A stretch of 64,000 bases of DNA. Origin: Kofleriaceae bacterium (lineage in GTDB: Bacteria; Myxococcota_A; Polyangia; Haliangiales; Haliangiaceae). This document shows, piece by piece, positions 1 to 9,797 of the stretch. The notes beneath the pieces are model-generated. The model made no database searches, had not been told where the DNA came from, and saw only the letters and a list, made by a program, of their open reading frames with translations. The stretch lies in assembly GCA_020633495.1 (NCBI GenBank), contig JACKDR010000017.1:122002-186001 (forward strand), given 5' to 3'. The translations under genes and the position numbers were made by a program. How positions within the stretch are numbered: the first letter of the stretch is position 1; every line of letters begins with the position of its first letter.

Positions 1-921
1 GGCGACCCACATCGTGGCGTCCTGTACCGGCGACAGCTGCGGCTTGTCGCGGGTCCAGGTGCGCAGCAGGTAGCCGCCGACCTGGACCGGCCCCACCGGG
101 TAGGCGCCGGCGAGGTGGACGATCGGCGTCATGCCCTGGTTCTGCTGGCGCAGCTCCTGGTGGGCGCCGACGCCGACCTGGACCTTGCCGCCGGCGGGCA
201 GGTCGTAGGCGACCTTGACGCCGCCCTGGTGGGTGCGGCCGAACACGTAGGTGTCGTAGGGCTCGATGTGGCCGAAGCGATCCCAGAACACGCCGAGCTG
301 CACCGACAGCGGGTCGACGCCGAGGAATCGCTGCGCGGTCACCGACGCCTGGGCGATGCCGAGCTGGTTCTCGAGCCGCGGCGACGCGTAGTCGCTGTAC
401 AGCGACGCGAACAGGCCGAACTCGGCCTTGTAGTCGCCGCGCGACGCCGACAGGAACAGCTCCGACCAGTCGGGCTCGTACAGGCGGGTGTACGCGAAGC
501 CGGACAGGTAGTAGTCGTTGTCGACCAGGTACGGGGTGCGCGGCGTGCCCTGGGTGGCCAGCGGCATGCGGGCGTAGCCGTGCAGGGCGAAGTGGACGTC
601 GCCGACCTGGATCGCGCCGGGCTCGGTGGCCGCCGCCGGCGCGGCCGCGGCGGTGGCGACGGTGTCGGCGGCCGACAGCGGCTCGACCGCGGCGGTGCGC
701 GGCGCCGCGGCGGCAGCCGCCTCGTCGTCGTCGGCCACGTCGTCCGCGGCGGTGGCGGCCGCGTCGTCGTCGCCGCCCGTCAGGGCGGCCGTGGCGTCGG
801 CGGCGTCGGCGGCGACGTCACCGGCGCGGGCGTCGGCGGGCTGGGCCGCGGCGACTCCGGCGGTGGCGGCCGCGGCGGCCGCGGCGGCGAGGGTGAACGC
901 GAGGGAGAGCGAAGCGCGCAT
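1..921 (-). CDS. Outer-membrane porin-like protein, C-terminus beyond window
   Basis: The frame reads from an ATG at 921 without a stop to base 1, giving the first 307 residues. Residues 1-25 form an Ala-rich signal peptide. Residues 26-95 are an Ala/Asp-rich low-complexity spacer. From about residue 100 the sequence shows alternating amphipathic strands and aromatic residues typical of outer-membrane barrels (VGDVHFALHGYARMPL, LGVFWDRFGHIEPYDTYVFG). It is the last seen gene of an operon with a secreted glucoamylase and a sugar ABC transporter, so a sugar or oligosaccharide porin is the likely role (inference from context). Its ATG lies two bases after the stop of the transporter gene, and a strong Shine-Dalgarno GGAGGTGA includes that stop, so translation is coupled. 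The exact porin family cannot be named from the part seen. Confidence 0.75.
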   Translation of the reverse strand, partial: MRASLSLAFTLAAAAAAAATAGVAAAQPADARAGDVAADAADATAALTGGDDDAAATAADDVADDDEAAAAAAPRTAAVEPLSAADTVATAAAAPAAATEPGAIQVGDVHFALHGYARMPLATQGTPRTPYLVDNDYYLSGFAYTRLYEPDWSELFLSASRGDYKAEFGLFASLYSDYASPRLENQLGIAQASVTAQRFLGVDPLSVQLGVFWDRFGHIEPYDTYVFGRTHQGGVKVAYDLPAGGKVQVGVGAHQELRQQNQGMTPIVHLAGAYPVGPVQVGGYLLRTWTRDKPQLSPVQDATMWVA

Positions 922-923
922 GG

Positions 924-931
924 TCACCTCC
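924..931 (-). promoter_or_regulatory. Shine-Dalgarno site for the porin gene, overlapping upstream stop
   Basis: On the minus strand the sequence GGAGGTGA sits just before the ATG at 921. Its TGA is the stop codon of the permease fusion gene. This supports both the porin start and translational coupling. Confidence 0.7.
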
Positions 932-3154
932 GGGGGGCCAGGTGGCTCTTGCACGCCGGCAGCTCTGCGGCGGTCAAGAAGCCGCTGTCGACCAGCAGCG
1001 GCTGCACGTTGTCGGGCGTGATGACCTGCACCGCGACCGCGGCGACCGGCACGTCACCGCCGCCGAGCTCGATCGTGGCGCTGGCCGCGGGGCGCCGGCC
1101 GGCGATCAGCGCGGCGGCGACGTCGGCCGCGGTCTCGGCCAGCGGCTTGATCTCCTTGAGCACCTCGATCGACTGGCTGCCCTCGCACACGAAGTTGACG
1201 TTGGCGGCGTCGGCGTCGGCGCCGGCGATGAAGACGCCGGTGAGCCCGGCGGCCTGCACCGCCTGGACCGCGCCGCGCGCCAGGCCCGAGTTGTTGGCCA
1301 GGATGGCGTCGACCCGGCCGCCGGCGCGGGCCATGGCGTCCTCGACGGTGCGCAGGCCCTGCTCGGGCGACCACGCGCTGTGGCTCTGCTCGCTGACGAT
1401 CTCGATCGAGCCCTGGGCCAGGTACGGCGCCAGGGTGTCGTGGTAGCCGCGGGTGATCTCGGTGGCGACGCTGTGGCCGGCCTGGCCGGACAGGATGACG
1501 AACTTGCCGCGGCCGCCGGTGGCGCGGATCGCGGCCTCGGCCTGCAGGACGCCGACCTCGTAGCTGTCGTGCGAGACGTAGTAGTCGAGGTCGCCGCTGA
1601 CGATGGCGCGGTCGTAGGCGACGACCTTGGCGCCGTGCTCGTGGGCGAGCCGGACGTAGGTCGACGCCGCCTGGCTGTCGGTGGGCTGGATGACCAGCAC
1701 CTTGGCGCCGCGGGTCAGCGCGTCCTCGACCTGGGCGATCTGCTTGGCGTTGTCGTTGTCGGCGGCCAGGGTCATCGTCGACAGCCCCAGCTCGTGGGCC
1801 CGGGCCTCGAAGTAGCGGACGTCCTTCTGGTAGCGCTCCTCCTGCAGCGTCGACAGGATGAACGCGACGTCGGGCCGCGGCTTGGCCTTGCGGGCCGCGG
1901 CGGCGACGATCACGACCACGACCAGCGCGACCAGCGCGGCCGCGATCAGCGCGGTGCGGCCGAAGATGCGGCGCGACGGCGACGCCACCCGCTTGCCCTT
2001 GGACACGACGTCGACCAGGACCGCGGTCATCAGGATCAGGCCCTTGCAGATGAGCTGCCAGTTGGAGTCGAGCCCGAGCAGGTTCATGCCGTTGGCGAGG
2101 GTGCCGAACACCAGCGCGCCCAGCATCGTGCCGATCACCGAGCCGCGGCCGCCGGTGAGGCTGGTGCCGCCGATGACCACCGCGGTGATGACGTCGAGCT
2201 CGAGCAGCTGGCCCTGGCTGCCCGGGGTGACGCCGTTGACCCGGCCGGCGAGCAGGACGCCGGCGACCGCGGTGAGCACGCCGACGATGACGTAGACCCA
2301 GATCGTGACCCGGCGGACGTCGATGCCCGACAGCCGCGCCGCCTCGGGGTTGCCGCCGATCGCGTAGACGTGGCGGCCGAAGCGGGTGCGCCGGGTCAGG
2401 AACGCGCCGCCCAGCACGGTGAGGCCGGCGACCAGCACCGGCGCCGGGACGCCGCGGCCGCCGAAGATCAGCAGCAGGAACGCCGCGACCAGGACCTGGC
2501 CGCCGGCGCGCGCGCCCAGGACCGCGACCGTCGGCGGATCGAGGCCGAGGGCGCGGCGGCGCAGGGCGTCGCGCCAGATGACGGCGAGGCCGATCGCCAG
2601 GGCGCCGCCGATCAGGATCCAGGTCGCCGCCACCGGCACCGACGCCGTGACGATCGCGAAGTCCTGGTGCATCGGCGCCAGGCCGCGGGCGTCGGACATG
2701 ACCAGGGCGAGGCCGCGGAACGCGTTGAAGCCGGCGAGGGTGACGACGAACGCCGGGATGCCGAAGCGCGCCACCCAGACGCCCTGCCACAGGCCGATGA
2801 CCGCGCCGGTGCCCAGCGCCGCCGCGATCGCGACCGACGCCGGCATGCCGGCCTTGAGCTGCAGCAGCGCCGCGACCACGCCGGTGAGCGCGACGCCGGC
2901 GCCGACCGACAGGTCGATGCCGCGGATCACGATGACCAGCGTCATGCCGACCGCGACCACCAGGATGTGGGCGTTCTGGGTCAGCAGGGTGGCCAGGTTG
3001 CGCTCGGTGAGGAAGACGCCGCGGGTCGCCGGCAGCACCGCGAGCACCGCCCACAGCGCGATCAGCACGCCGGCCATGGCCCAGGCGTTGAGGTCGATGC
3101 GGCGGCCCGGCGGGCGGGTGTCGCGGCGCGGCGGGTCGGCGTTGCGTTCGAGCT

Positions 3155-3158
<4 letters not shown>
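924..3158 (-). CDS. Sugar ABC permease fused to a xylose-type binding protein (XylH-XylF)
   Basis: This 744-residue protein joins two parts that are normally separate. Residues about 20-388 are a CUT2-family permease of the XylH/RbsC type, with many TM segments and signatures such as GIDLSVGAGVALTG and YAIGGNPEAARLSGI. A basic cytoplasmic stretch (about 389-401) and one extra TM segment (about 402-422) follow. Residues about 428-725 are a complete periplasmic sugar-binding protein of the XylF type (ERYQKDVRYF, VLVIQPTDSQ, AYDRAI, GADADAANV). The extra TM would carry the C-terminal domain into the periplasm, so the topology makes sense. The ATG at 3158 overlaps the TGA of the ATPase gene by four bases (ATGA). 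No separate binding-protein gene is seen in the operon. The substrate is unproven: homology suggests xylose or ribose, the linked glucoamylase suggests glucose or glucans. Confidence 0.9.
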
Positions 3159-4816
<1,658 letters not shown>

Positions 4817-4818
4817 GG

Positions 4819-7161
4819 TCAGGCCCGCGCCCCGCCGCCGCGGCGGCGGCCCAGCGCGATCGCGACGATCGCGAACGGCAGCGCCGCGCCCCACGGCGCG
4901 TCGTCGCCGCCGCCGCTGCACGCGCACGCCAGGCCGGTGCGGCCGAGGTCGTCGGCGCCGGGGCCGTCGGGGCCGCCGTCGCCGCCGATGACGACGCCGG
5001 CGTCCGGGTAGTCCTCGGGATCCTGCTCGCCGCAGTCGGTGTGCTCCATCAGGCCGGCGCGATCGAGCAGCGTCATCGTGTAGGCGCCGGCGCCGTAGCC
5101 GACCATCGGGATCGAGCCCGAGTAGGCGCCGATCTGGCCGCTGGCGCTGCGCGTGTTGTAGAGCTCGGGCAAGAGGTCGTAGTTGACCGAGGCCTGGCCG
5201 GTGACCCAGTCGATCAGCTGGTCGGCCTTGGCGGTCTGGCCGGCGCGGCGGAACGCGTCGGCGGCGCGCAGGTCGATGAGGATCCACTCGTCGGTGTCGT
5301 ACTGGTCGCTCGAGCCCTCGACCCGCTTGTAGCCGCCGGCCGGGGTCTGCAGGTACGAGAACGCGTTCAGGGTCGCGGTCGCGATCGGGTCGGACGCCGG
5401 GATCAGGTCCCAGACGAAGGCCTCGACGGTGGCGCCGTCGCGGTAGTTGCTGCCGCCGGCGAGGCGCTCGAGCGAGCCGGCGAGCACCCGGTTGGAGTCG
5501 ATGAAGGTCGTCTTCATGGCCTCGACCGCGCGCGCCGCCAGCTGCTGGTAGCGCGGGATGTCGTCGGTGCGGCCGGCGCGGCGCGCCAGCGTGGCCATGT
5601 CGCAGAAGCCGCGCGCGGCGGCGGCGGTGGTGTACAGGAAGTGCTGCCGGCTGCCCCAGTGGACCTCCCAGATCGAGGCGTCGGCGATCGCCATGCCGTT
5701 GCTCTCCAGGTTGGCCGCCAGCGGCTCGGCGACGCCGGCCTTGATCGCGTCGTAGACGACGTCGCCCTTCTGGGTCACGGCGCTCAGCCAGTCGGCGTCG
5801 CCGCTGGCGTCGACGTAGGCGCGCGCCGCCCACAGGAACAGGCCCCAGCCGTCGATCTCGACGTTGCGGGTCGGCGAGCCCGAGTAGTCGGCCTCCTCCT
5901 GACCGTCGCCGTAGTAGCGGACGACGCTGACCCGGTAGTCGACGTTGTTCAGGTAGCTGCCGTAGCGGCCGGCGTCGGCGTCGAGGAAGAAGTCGAGGCC
6001 GTCGCGGGCCTCGTCGGCGTGGCCGCCGCGGGCCAGCGCGACCAGCGCGTAGGTGGCGTCGCGGACCCAGCCGGTGTGCCAGCCGCCCGGCGGCAGCGAC
6101 GCCAGCATCATGCCGTGGTTCTTGCGGCGCGGGCTCTGCTGGTACGACTCGCGGATCTGGCCCATGCGCAGCACCGCCTCGGCCTGGCGCCACACCTTCA
6201 GCTCGGTCGTCGACAGCCCCGGCACCGGCGGCGTCCGCCACGCGTCCCACTCGGCGAGCGCGTCGGTGTAGACCTGGTCGGCGGTGCGGCCGGCGAGGAA
6301 CGTCGACCACGCGGCGCGCGCGGTCGCGGCGCTGCCGTCGGCGTCGAACAGGACCGCGACGCCCCACCACCGGCTCTCGCCGGCGGGGATCGAGCCGAGG
6401 TCGTGGGCGAAGGCGTTGACCCGGTCGGTGCCGGAGCAGCTGCCGTTCTGGGTCAAGGTGCCGCCGCTGGCGACCGTGGTGTAGACGTCGGTCGCGCAGC
6501 TCGAGACGTCGGCGCCGCCGATCGGCGCGTAGACCATGACGCCGCCGCCGGGGCCGGTCTCGGTCGCCGACTGCGAGGTCGCGTCGTACGCGATGGTCTC
6601 GCCGTTGGCGCCGGGCTCGTCGGGGTTGGGCGCCGAGCCGAGCTTGAAGTTGTGGATCGCGTAGGCGGTGACCGGCAGCGGCGACGCGCCCGGGTTGGTC
6701 ACCTTGAGCAGCATGACCAGCGCGTTGCCGTCGTAGCCGTAGGGCGCGAAGTAGAACGACTCGGTCTGGGCGCCGCCGACGGTGGCCGCCGACCGGATCA
6801 TGTTGGTCTGCTCGACGTAGCCGACGTCGGTCGGCGACACCGTGCCGAGCCAGGCGCTGGTGGCGCCGGCCCGGACGCCGAAGTAGGTGTCGAACGCGAG
6901 GTTGCGGCGGACGATGCCCTCGCCGTCGGGGTTGGACGGGTTGGCGCGCAGGTACCGGTACGGCCGCTCGAGGTACTGCTTGATCGCGTTGGCGCCGACG
7001 TCGAAGACCTGGAAGCCGAAGCCGTTGCCGGTGACCAGGTAGCGGAACGACTCCACCGGCTCGATCGCGTGCGCGGTGCGGGCCGCGGGCAGCAGGGCCA
7101 GCGCGGCGACGAGCGGGACCAGGCGAGCCGATGAGGTGGTCACGGCGGCTGCGAAAAGCAC
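4819..7161 (-). CDS. Secreted GH15 glucoamylase-like hydrolase with MYXO-CTERM-like tail
   Basis: This protein of up to 780 residues belongs to glycoside hydrolase family 15. It has an N-terminal signal peptide ending near TAHA, a beta-rich N-terminal domain (to about 290) and an alpha/alpha barrel. Barrel signatures are WHTGWVRDATYALVAL (about 361-376), IWEV near 497 (expected catalytic acid) and LPELYN near 664 (expected base). The C-terminus has an acidic Gly/Asp linker, CACSGGGDD, a hydrophobic segment and GRRRGGG, matching the Cys-TM-Arg layout of MYXO-CTERM tails processed by myxosortases for surface anchoring. It would release glucose from starch or glycogen outside the cell and heads the operon that imports sugar. 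The start is GTG at 7161 or, with a more classical signal peptide, GTG at 7143. Confidence 0.88.
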   Translation of the reverse strand: MLFAAAVTTSSARLVPLVAALALLPAARTAHAIEPVESFRYLVTGNGFGFQVFDVGANAIKQYLERPYRYLRANPSNPDGEGIVRRNLAFDTYFGVRAGATSAWLGTVSPTDVGYVEQTNMIRSAATVGGAQTESFYFAPYGYDGNALVMLLKVTNPGASPLPVTAYAIHNFKLGSAPNPDEPGANGETIAYDATSQSATETGPGGGVMVYAPIGGADVSSCATDVYTTVASGGTLTQNGSCSGTDRVNAFAHDLGSIPAGESRWWGVAVLFDADGSAATARAAWSTFLAGRTADQVYTDALAEWDAWRTPPVPGLSTTELKVWRQAEAVLRMGQIRESYQQSPRRKNHGMMLASLPPGGWHTGWVRDATYALVALARGGHADEARDGLDFFLDADAGRYGSYLNNVDYRVSVVRYYGDGQEEADYSGSPTRNVEIDGWGLFLWAARAYVDASGDADWLSAVTQKGDVVYDAIKAGVAEPLAANLESNGMAIADASIWEVHWGSRQHFLYTTAAAARGFCDMATLARRAGRTDDIPRYQQLAARAVEAMKTTFIDSNRVLAGSLERLAGGSNYRDGATVEAFVWDLIPASDPIATATLNAFSYLQTPAGGYKRVEGSSDQYDTDEWILIDLRAADAFRRAGQTAKADQLIDWVTGQASVNYDLLPELYNTRSASGQIGAYSGSIPMVGYGAGAYTMTLLDRAGLMEHTDCGEQDPEDYPDAGVVIGGDGGPDGPGADDLGRTGLACACSGGGDDAPWGAALPFAIVAIALGRRRGGGARA

Positions 7162-7168
7162 GATTCAT

Positions 7169-7417
7169 GCCGCCGGTGAGGTCGCGTCGCCGCCGCGAAG
7201 CCTCCCGGAAACAAGCGGGCTTCCCGGCGGGGCCCGGACGGCCCGCCGGTCAGGTTGCGAAACGCAACATGACGCGGTCGGGCGGACGCTGCCATCGGCG
7301 ACGCGATCGTGACGCGGCCGTCGCCGGCGCCCCGGGCCGGGGCGCAAGCGGCCGGAACCGGTCAGGGATCGCGCGGCGCCCCGGCTGGCATGTTGGTTGT
7401 ATTGTCGGCGCTCGTCC
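7169..7417. promoter_or_regulatory. Intergenic region between divergent glucoamylase and glucan-binding lipoprotein genes
   Basis: About 250 bases separate the two divergent genes and should hold both promoters. On the plus strand TATTGT at 7400-7405 lies 12 bases before the lipoprotein ATG and is a possible -10. I see no clear operator palindrome and no small gene. Co-regulation of the two glucan genes is inferred only from arrangement. Confidence 0.4.
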
Positions 7418-7873
7418 ATGCCTCGTCGCTCGCTCGCCGCCCTGTCCGTCGCCGCCGGCCTGCTGCTGGTCGGCTGCCACCCGCCCGGCTGGGGCCAGGG
7501 CGACGACGACGGCGCGCCCGACGCCGGGGCCGCGATCGACGCCGCGCGCGGCGACGGCGGCGCGCCCGACGCGGCCGCCCCCGACGCGGTGGCGGTGACC
7601 TGCGACGGCGCGTTCCGCCTCGACGGCTACGGCGGCGCCGCGACGGTGTGGCTCAGCGGCGACTTCGTCGGCTGGGCCGGCAACCCCACCGACGGCGCGG
7701 TCGAGCTGACGCTGGGCGGCGACGGCGCGTGGACCGTGACCCGCACCTTCGACGCCGGCAGCTACGTCTACAAGTTCATCGTCGACGGCACGACGTGGAT
7801 CGTCGACCCGGGCAACCCGGTCACCGCCGACGACGGCCTCGGCGGCTTCAACAGCGTCTACGTCTGCGAGTAG
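7418..7873 (+). CDS. Lipoprotein with glycogen-binding (CBM48/AMPK1-CBM-like) domain
   Basis: This 151-residue protein starts at the ATG at 7418, chosen because it gives a standard lipoprotein signal MPRRSLAALSVAAGLLLVGC with lipobox LVGC (Cys20). An Asp/Ala/Gly-rich spacer runs to about residue 65. The C-terminal 85 residues form one E-set/CBM48-like domain: VWLSGDFVGWAG, WTVTRTFDAGSYVYKFIVDGTTWIVDPGNP and a closing Cys-Glu. Such domains bind starch or glycogen chains. It is divergent from the secreted glucoamylase operon, so a surface glucan-binding accessory protein is a reasonable role (inference). Its stop codon overlaps the left end of the repeat element at 7871. Confidence 0.8.
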   Translation: MPRRSLAALSVAAGLLLVGCHPPGWGQGDDDGAPDAGAAIDAARGDGGAPDAAAPDAVAVTCDGAFRLDGYGGAATVWLSGDFVGWAGNPTDGAVELTLGGDGAWTVTRTFDAGSYVYKFIVDGTTWIVDPGNPVTADDGLGGFNSVYVCE

Positions 7874-8292
7874 AGCGCATCTCACAACCGGGTCGCGCCG
7901 CACGCTTCGCTCACGCCGAGCGGAGCCCGAGCGGCGAAGCCGCGAGGGCGCAGTCGAGGCGGCGGGCAGCGGCCGGAACCCCGTCGGCGATGGCGGACCG
8001 TCTCGGCGCCCGGCCCTCGACTTCGGGGTCGCGGCTCCGCCGCTCCCCCTCCGCTCCTAACGAACAGCTGGGCCATGCCGCTGATCTTGCGTGGCGCAGC
8101 GATCGGCTGACCGCGGAGCTGGGCCTGACAGCACTCACCCCGAAGCGGAGGGGGAGGTGCGCAGCACCGACCCCGGAGTCGAGGTGAGCGAACCATGTCG
8201 ACCAGGCGACCTGACCCGGTTCGTCTTGCGGCAAATCTCCGACGGCCGTCGGTCGAGCGCTCGGGGTGAGCGAGGTTGTGAGATGCGCTCTA
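7871..8292. repeat. Composite intergenic repeat element A with 19-bp terminal inverted repeats
   Basis: A perfect 19-bp inverted repeat, TAGAGCGCATCTCACAACC at 7871-7889 and its complement at 8274-8292, bounds 422 bases between two convergent genes. Inside are a 49-bp hairpin unit (7910-7958, with stem GCGGC-GAA-GCCGC), a 131-bp module (8053-8183) and a 92-bp module (8181-8272). The 131- and 92-bp modules recur almost unchanged at 48761-48890 and 48978-49069. A second conserved hairpin lies at 8080-8107 (12-bp stem, loop TGG). No protein-coding gene of normal size is supported here. Confidence 0.75.
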
Positions 8293-8360
8293 GGCGCGGC
8301 CGCCGCGCACCCCGAGTTGGTCGACGGGGCGAGCGGGGCCGAGCGCCGACCTCGGCCGGC

Positions 8361-9749
8361 TCAGTTACCGCACTTGCTGGCGACGTCGAGCGTCCGCGCG
8401 TCGAGCACGCACTGCCGGTCCTTGTCCGGCCAGTCCTCCTGCGCGCACTGCTCGAGCAGCTTCTGGCGCATCGCCGGCAGCTGGACCTCGAGCTCGGCCG
8501 ACGCCGCCTGGATCTGCTCCTGGGACGCGCCCTGCAGCTGCTGCTCGACGCTGGCCTGGATCAGCTGCAGCGCCTGGTCGGCGACCTGCTCGCAGCTGAT
8601 CTGGTGGCCGTCGGCCGCGACCGGCGGCGGCGCGACCGGCGCCTGCTCGATGTCGGCGTTGTGCGCCGCGCTCTCGGTCAGGAACGGCTCGAGCAGCTTC
8701 TCCCACGACTTCTTGGTCTTGGCGTACTCCTCCTGGCACCGCGCCGCGCGCTGCTCGGGCAGGTTGCCCGACGACACGAAGCCCGCGTACTTGTCGGGAT
8801 CCGAGCCGTAGATCCAGCACAGGATGTTGTAGAAGCGCTGGCCGTCGAAGGCGTGCTCGTCCCAGAACGGGGTCTCGTTGCCCGACTTGGTCTGCAGCTG
8901 GAACCAGTACGCGCCGGCCAGCGCCATCGAGACCGCCTGGTCGCCGCCGGCGATCAGGATCACGGTCGCGAACTGATCGACCGCGTCCTCCTCGCGGCCG
9001 GTCGCCGGCAGGTCGAGCTGGTGGATCAGGCCGTGGCCGGCCTCGTGGAAGAACGCGAAGATCGTGGCGCCGAGGATCGCGTTGCCGAGCTCCTCCTCGT
9101 TCTGCGCCACCGGCTTGAACATCTCGGCGAAGTAGTCGAGCAGCTCGTAGCACATGATGATCCGGCTCGAGTTCGGATCGTAGAAGGCGTTGACCGTGCC
9201 GCAGTCGACCAGCTGGATGTCGACGGTGCGCGGCAGCTTGATCGTCTGGTTGAGCGCCAGCGCGACCTTCTCGAACAGCTGGACGTTCTGCAGGATCTCG
9301 CGGAACTGCTCGTGCAGCGCCACCTGCGACGGCGCGTACGACACCCGGAACCCGGTCTGCTCGACCCCGGCGAAGCCGCGGACCTGCATCGTCGGGATGC
9401 CGGCCTTGGAGATCGACGCCGGGTCGACCTTGGCGGCGGGCTCGCCCTTGGGCGCCGCGCTCGGCGCCGCGGCCGCGTCGTCGAGCTTGAGCGCGCCGAA
9501 CTGATCCTTGGACGGGCCGGCGAGATCGGCGGCGCCCGGCGGCGGGGCCGTCGGGGCCGCGGCCGCCGGGTCCGCGGCCTTGCCGGGGTCGGCGGCCGGG
9601 TCAGCCGTGGCCGGGTCGGCCTTGGTGGCCGCCGGGTCGGCGGCGCCCGCGGCGGTCTTCTTGTCGTCCTTCTTGCAGCCGGTGGCGACCACCAGGCAGG
9701 CGGCGAGCAGCACCGCCCAGGTGCGCCGCGCCGAAACCGATCCTTGCAT
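8361..9749 (-). CDS. Lipoprotein zinc metallopeptidase, DUF4344-like
   Basis: This 462-residue protein starts at the ATG at 9749, supported by GGGAGG six bases upstream and by a lipoprotein signal ending in VATGC (Cys25). An Ala/Pro/Asp/Lys low-complexity spacer runs to about 110. The catalytic core contains FFHEAGHGLIHQLDLPATGREEDAVDQ: HEAGH at 235-239 gives two His ligands and the Glu base, and the GREED Glu about 15 residues later is the probable third ligand. This matches the putative metallopeptidase family DUF4344. The last 80 residues form a Cys-bearing helical domain (four Cys, SCEQVADQALQL ... CVLDARTLDVASKCGN). It is periplasmic or outer-membrane anchored. The substrate is unknown. 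Confidence 0.8.
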   Translation of the reverse strand: MQGSVSARRTWAVLLAACLVVATGCKKDDKKTAAGAADPAATKADPATADPAADPGKAADPAAAAPTAPPPGAADLAGPSKDQFGALKLDDAAAAPSAAPKGEPAAKVDPASISKAGIPTMQVRGFAGVEQTGFRVSYAPSQVALHEQFREILQNVQLFEKVALALNQTIKLPRTVDIQLVDCGTVNAFYDPNSSRIIMCYELLDYFAEMFKPVAQNEEELGNAILGATIFAFFHEAGHGLIHQLDLPATGREEDAVDQFATVILIAGGDQAVSMALAGAYWFQLQTKSGNETPFWDEHAFDGQRFYNILCWIYGSDPDKYAGFVSSGNLPEQRAARCQEEYAKTKKSWEKLLEPFLTESAAHNADIEQAPVAPPPVAADGHQISCEQVADQALQLIQASVEQQLQGASQEQIQAASAELEVQLPAMRQKLLEQCAQEDWPDKDRQCVLDARTLDVASKCGN

Positions 9750-9783
9750 CGATGCCTCCCCCGCTCTCGATCGAGCGATGGGC

Positions 9784-9789
9784 AAGCAT
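9784..9789 (-). promoter_or_regulatory. Possible -10 for the DUF4344 lipoprotein gene
   Basis: TATGCT on the minus strand lies about 35 bases before the ATG at 9749, giving a short leader that contains the GGGAGG ribosome site. No convincing -35 is visible. Confidence 0.35.
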
Positions 9790-9797
9790 AAGCGATC

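Noticed and set aside
8195..8271. Conserved 24-codon frame in the 92-bp repeat module as a real micro-gene
   Set aside because: Both copies keep the frame, but the modules are nearly identical anyway, so conservation is uninformative. No ribosome site precedes it. It is kept only as a note in the findings.
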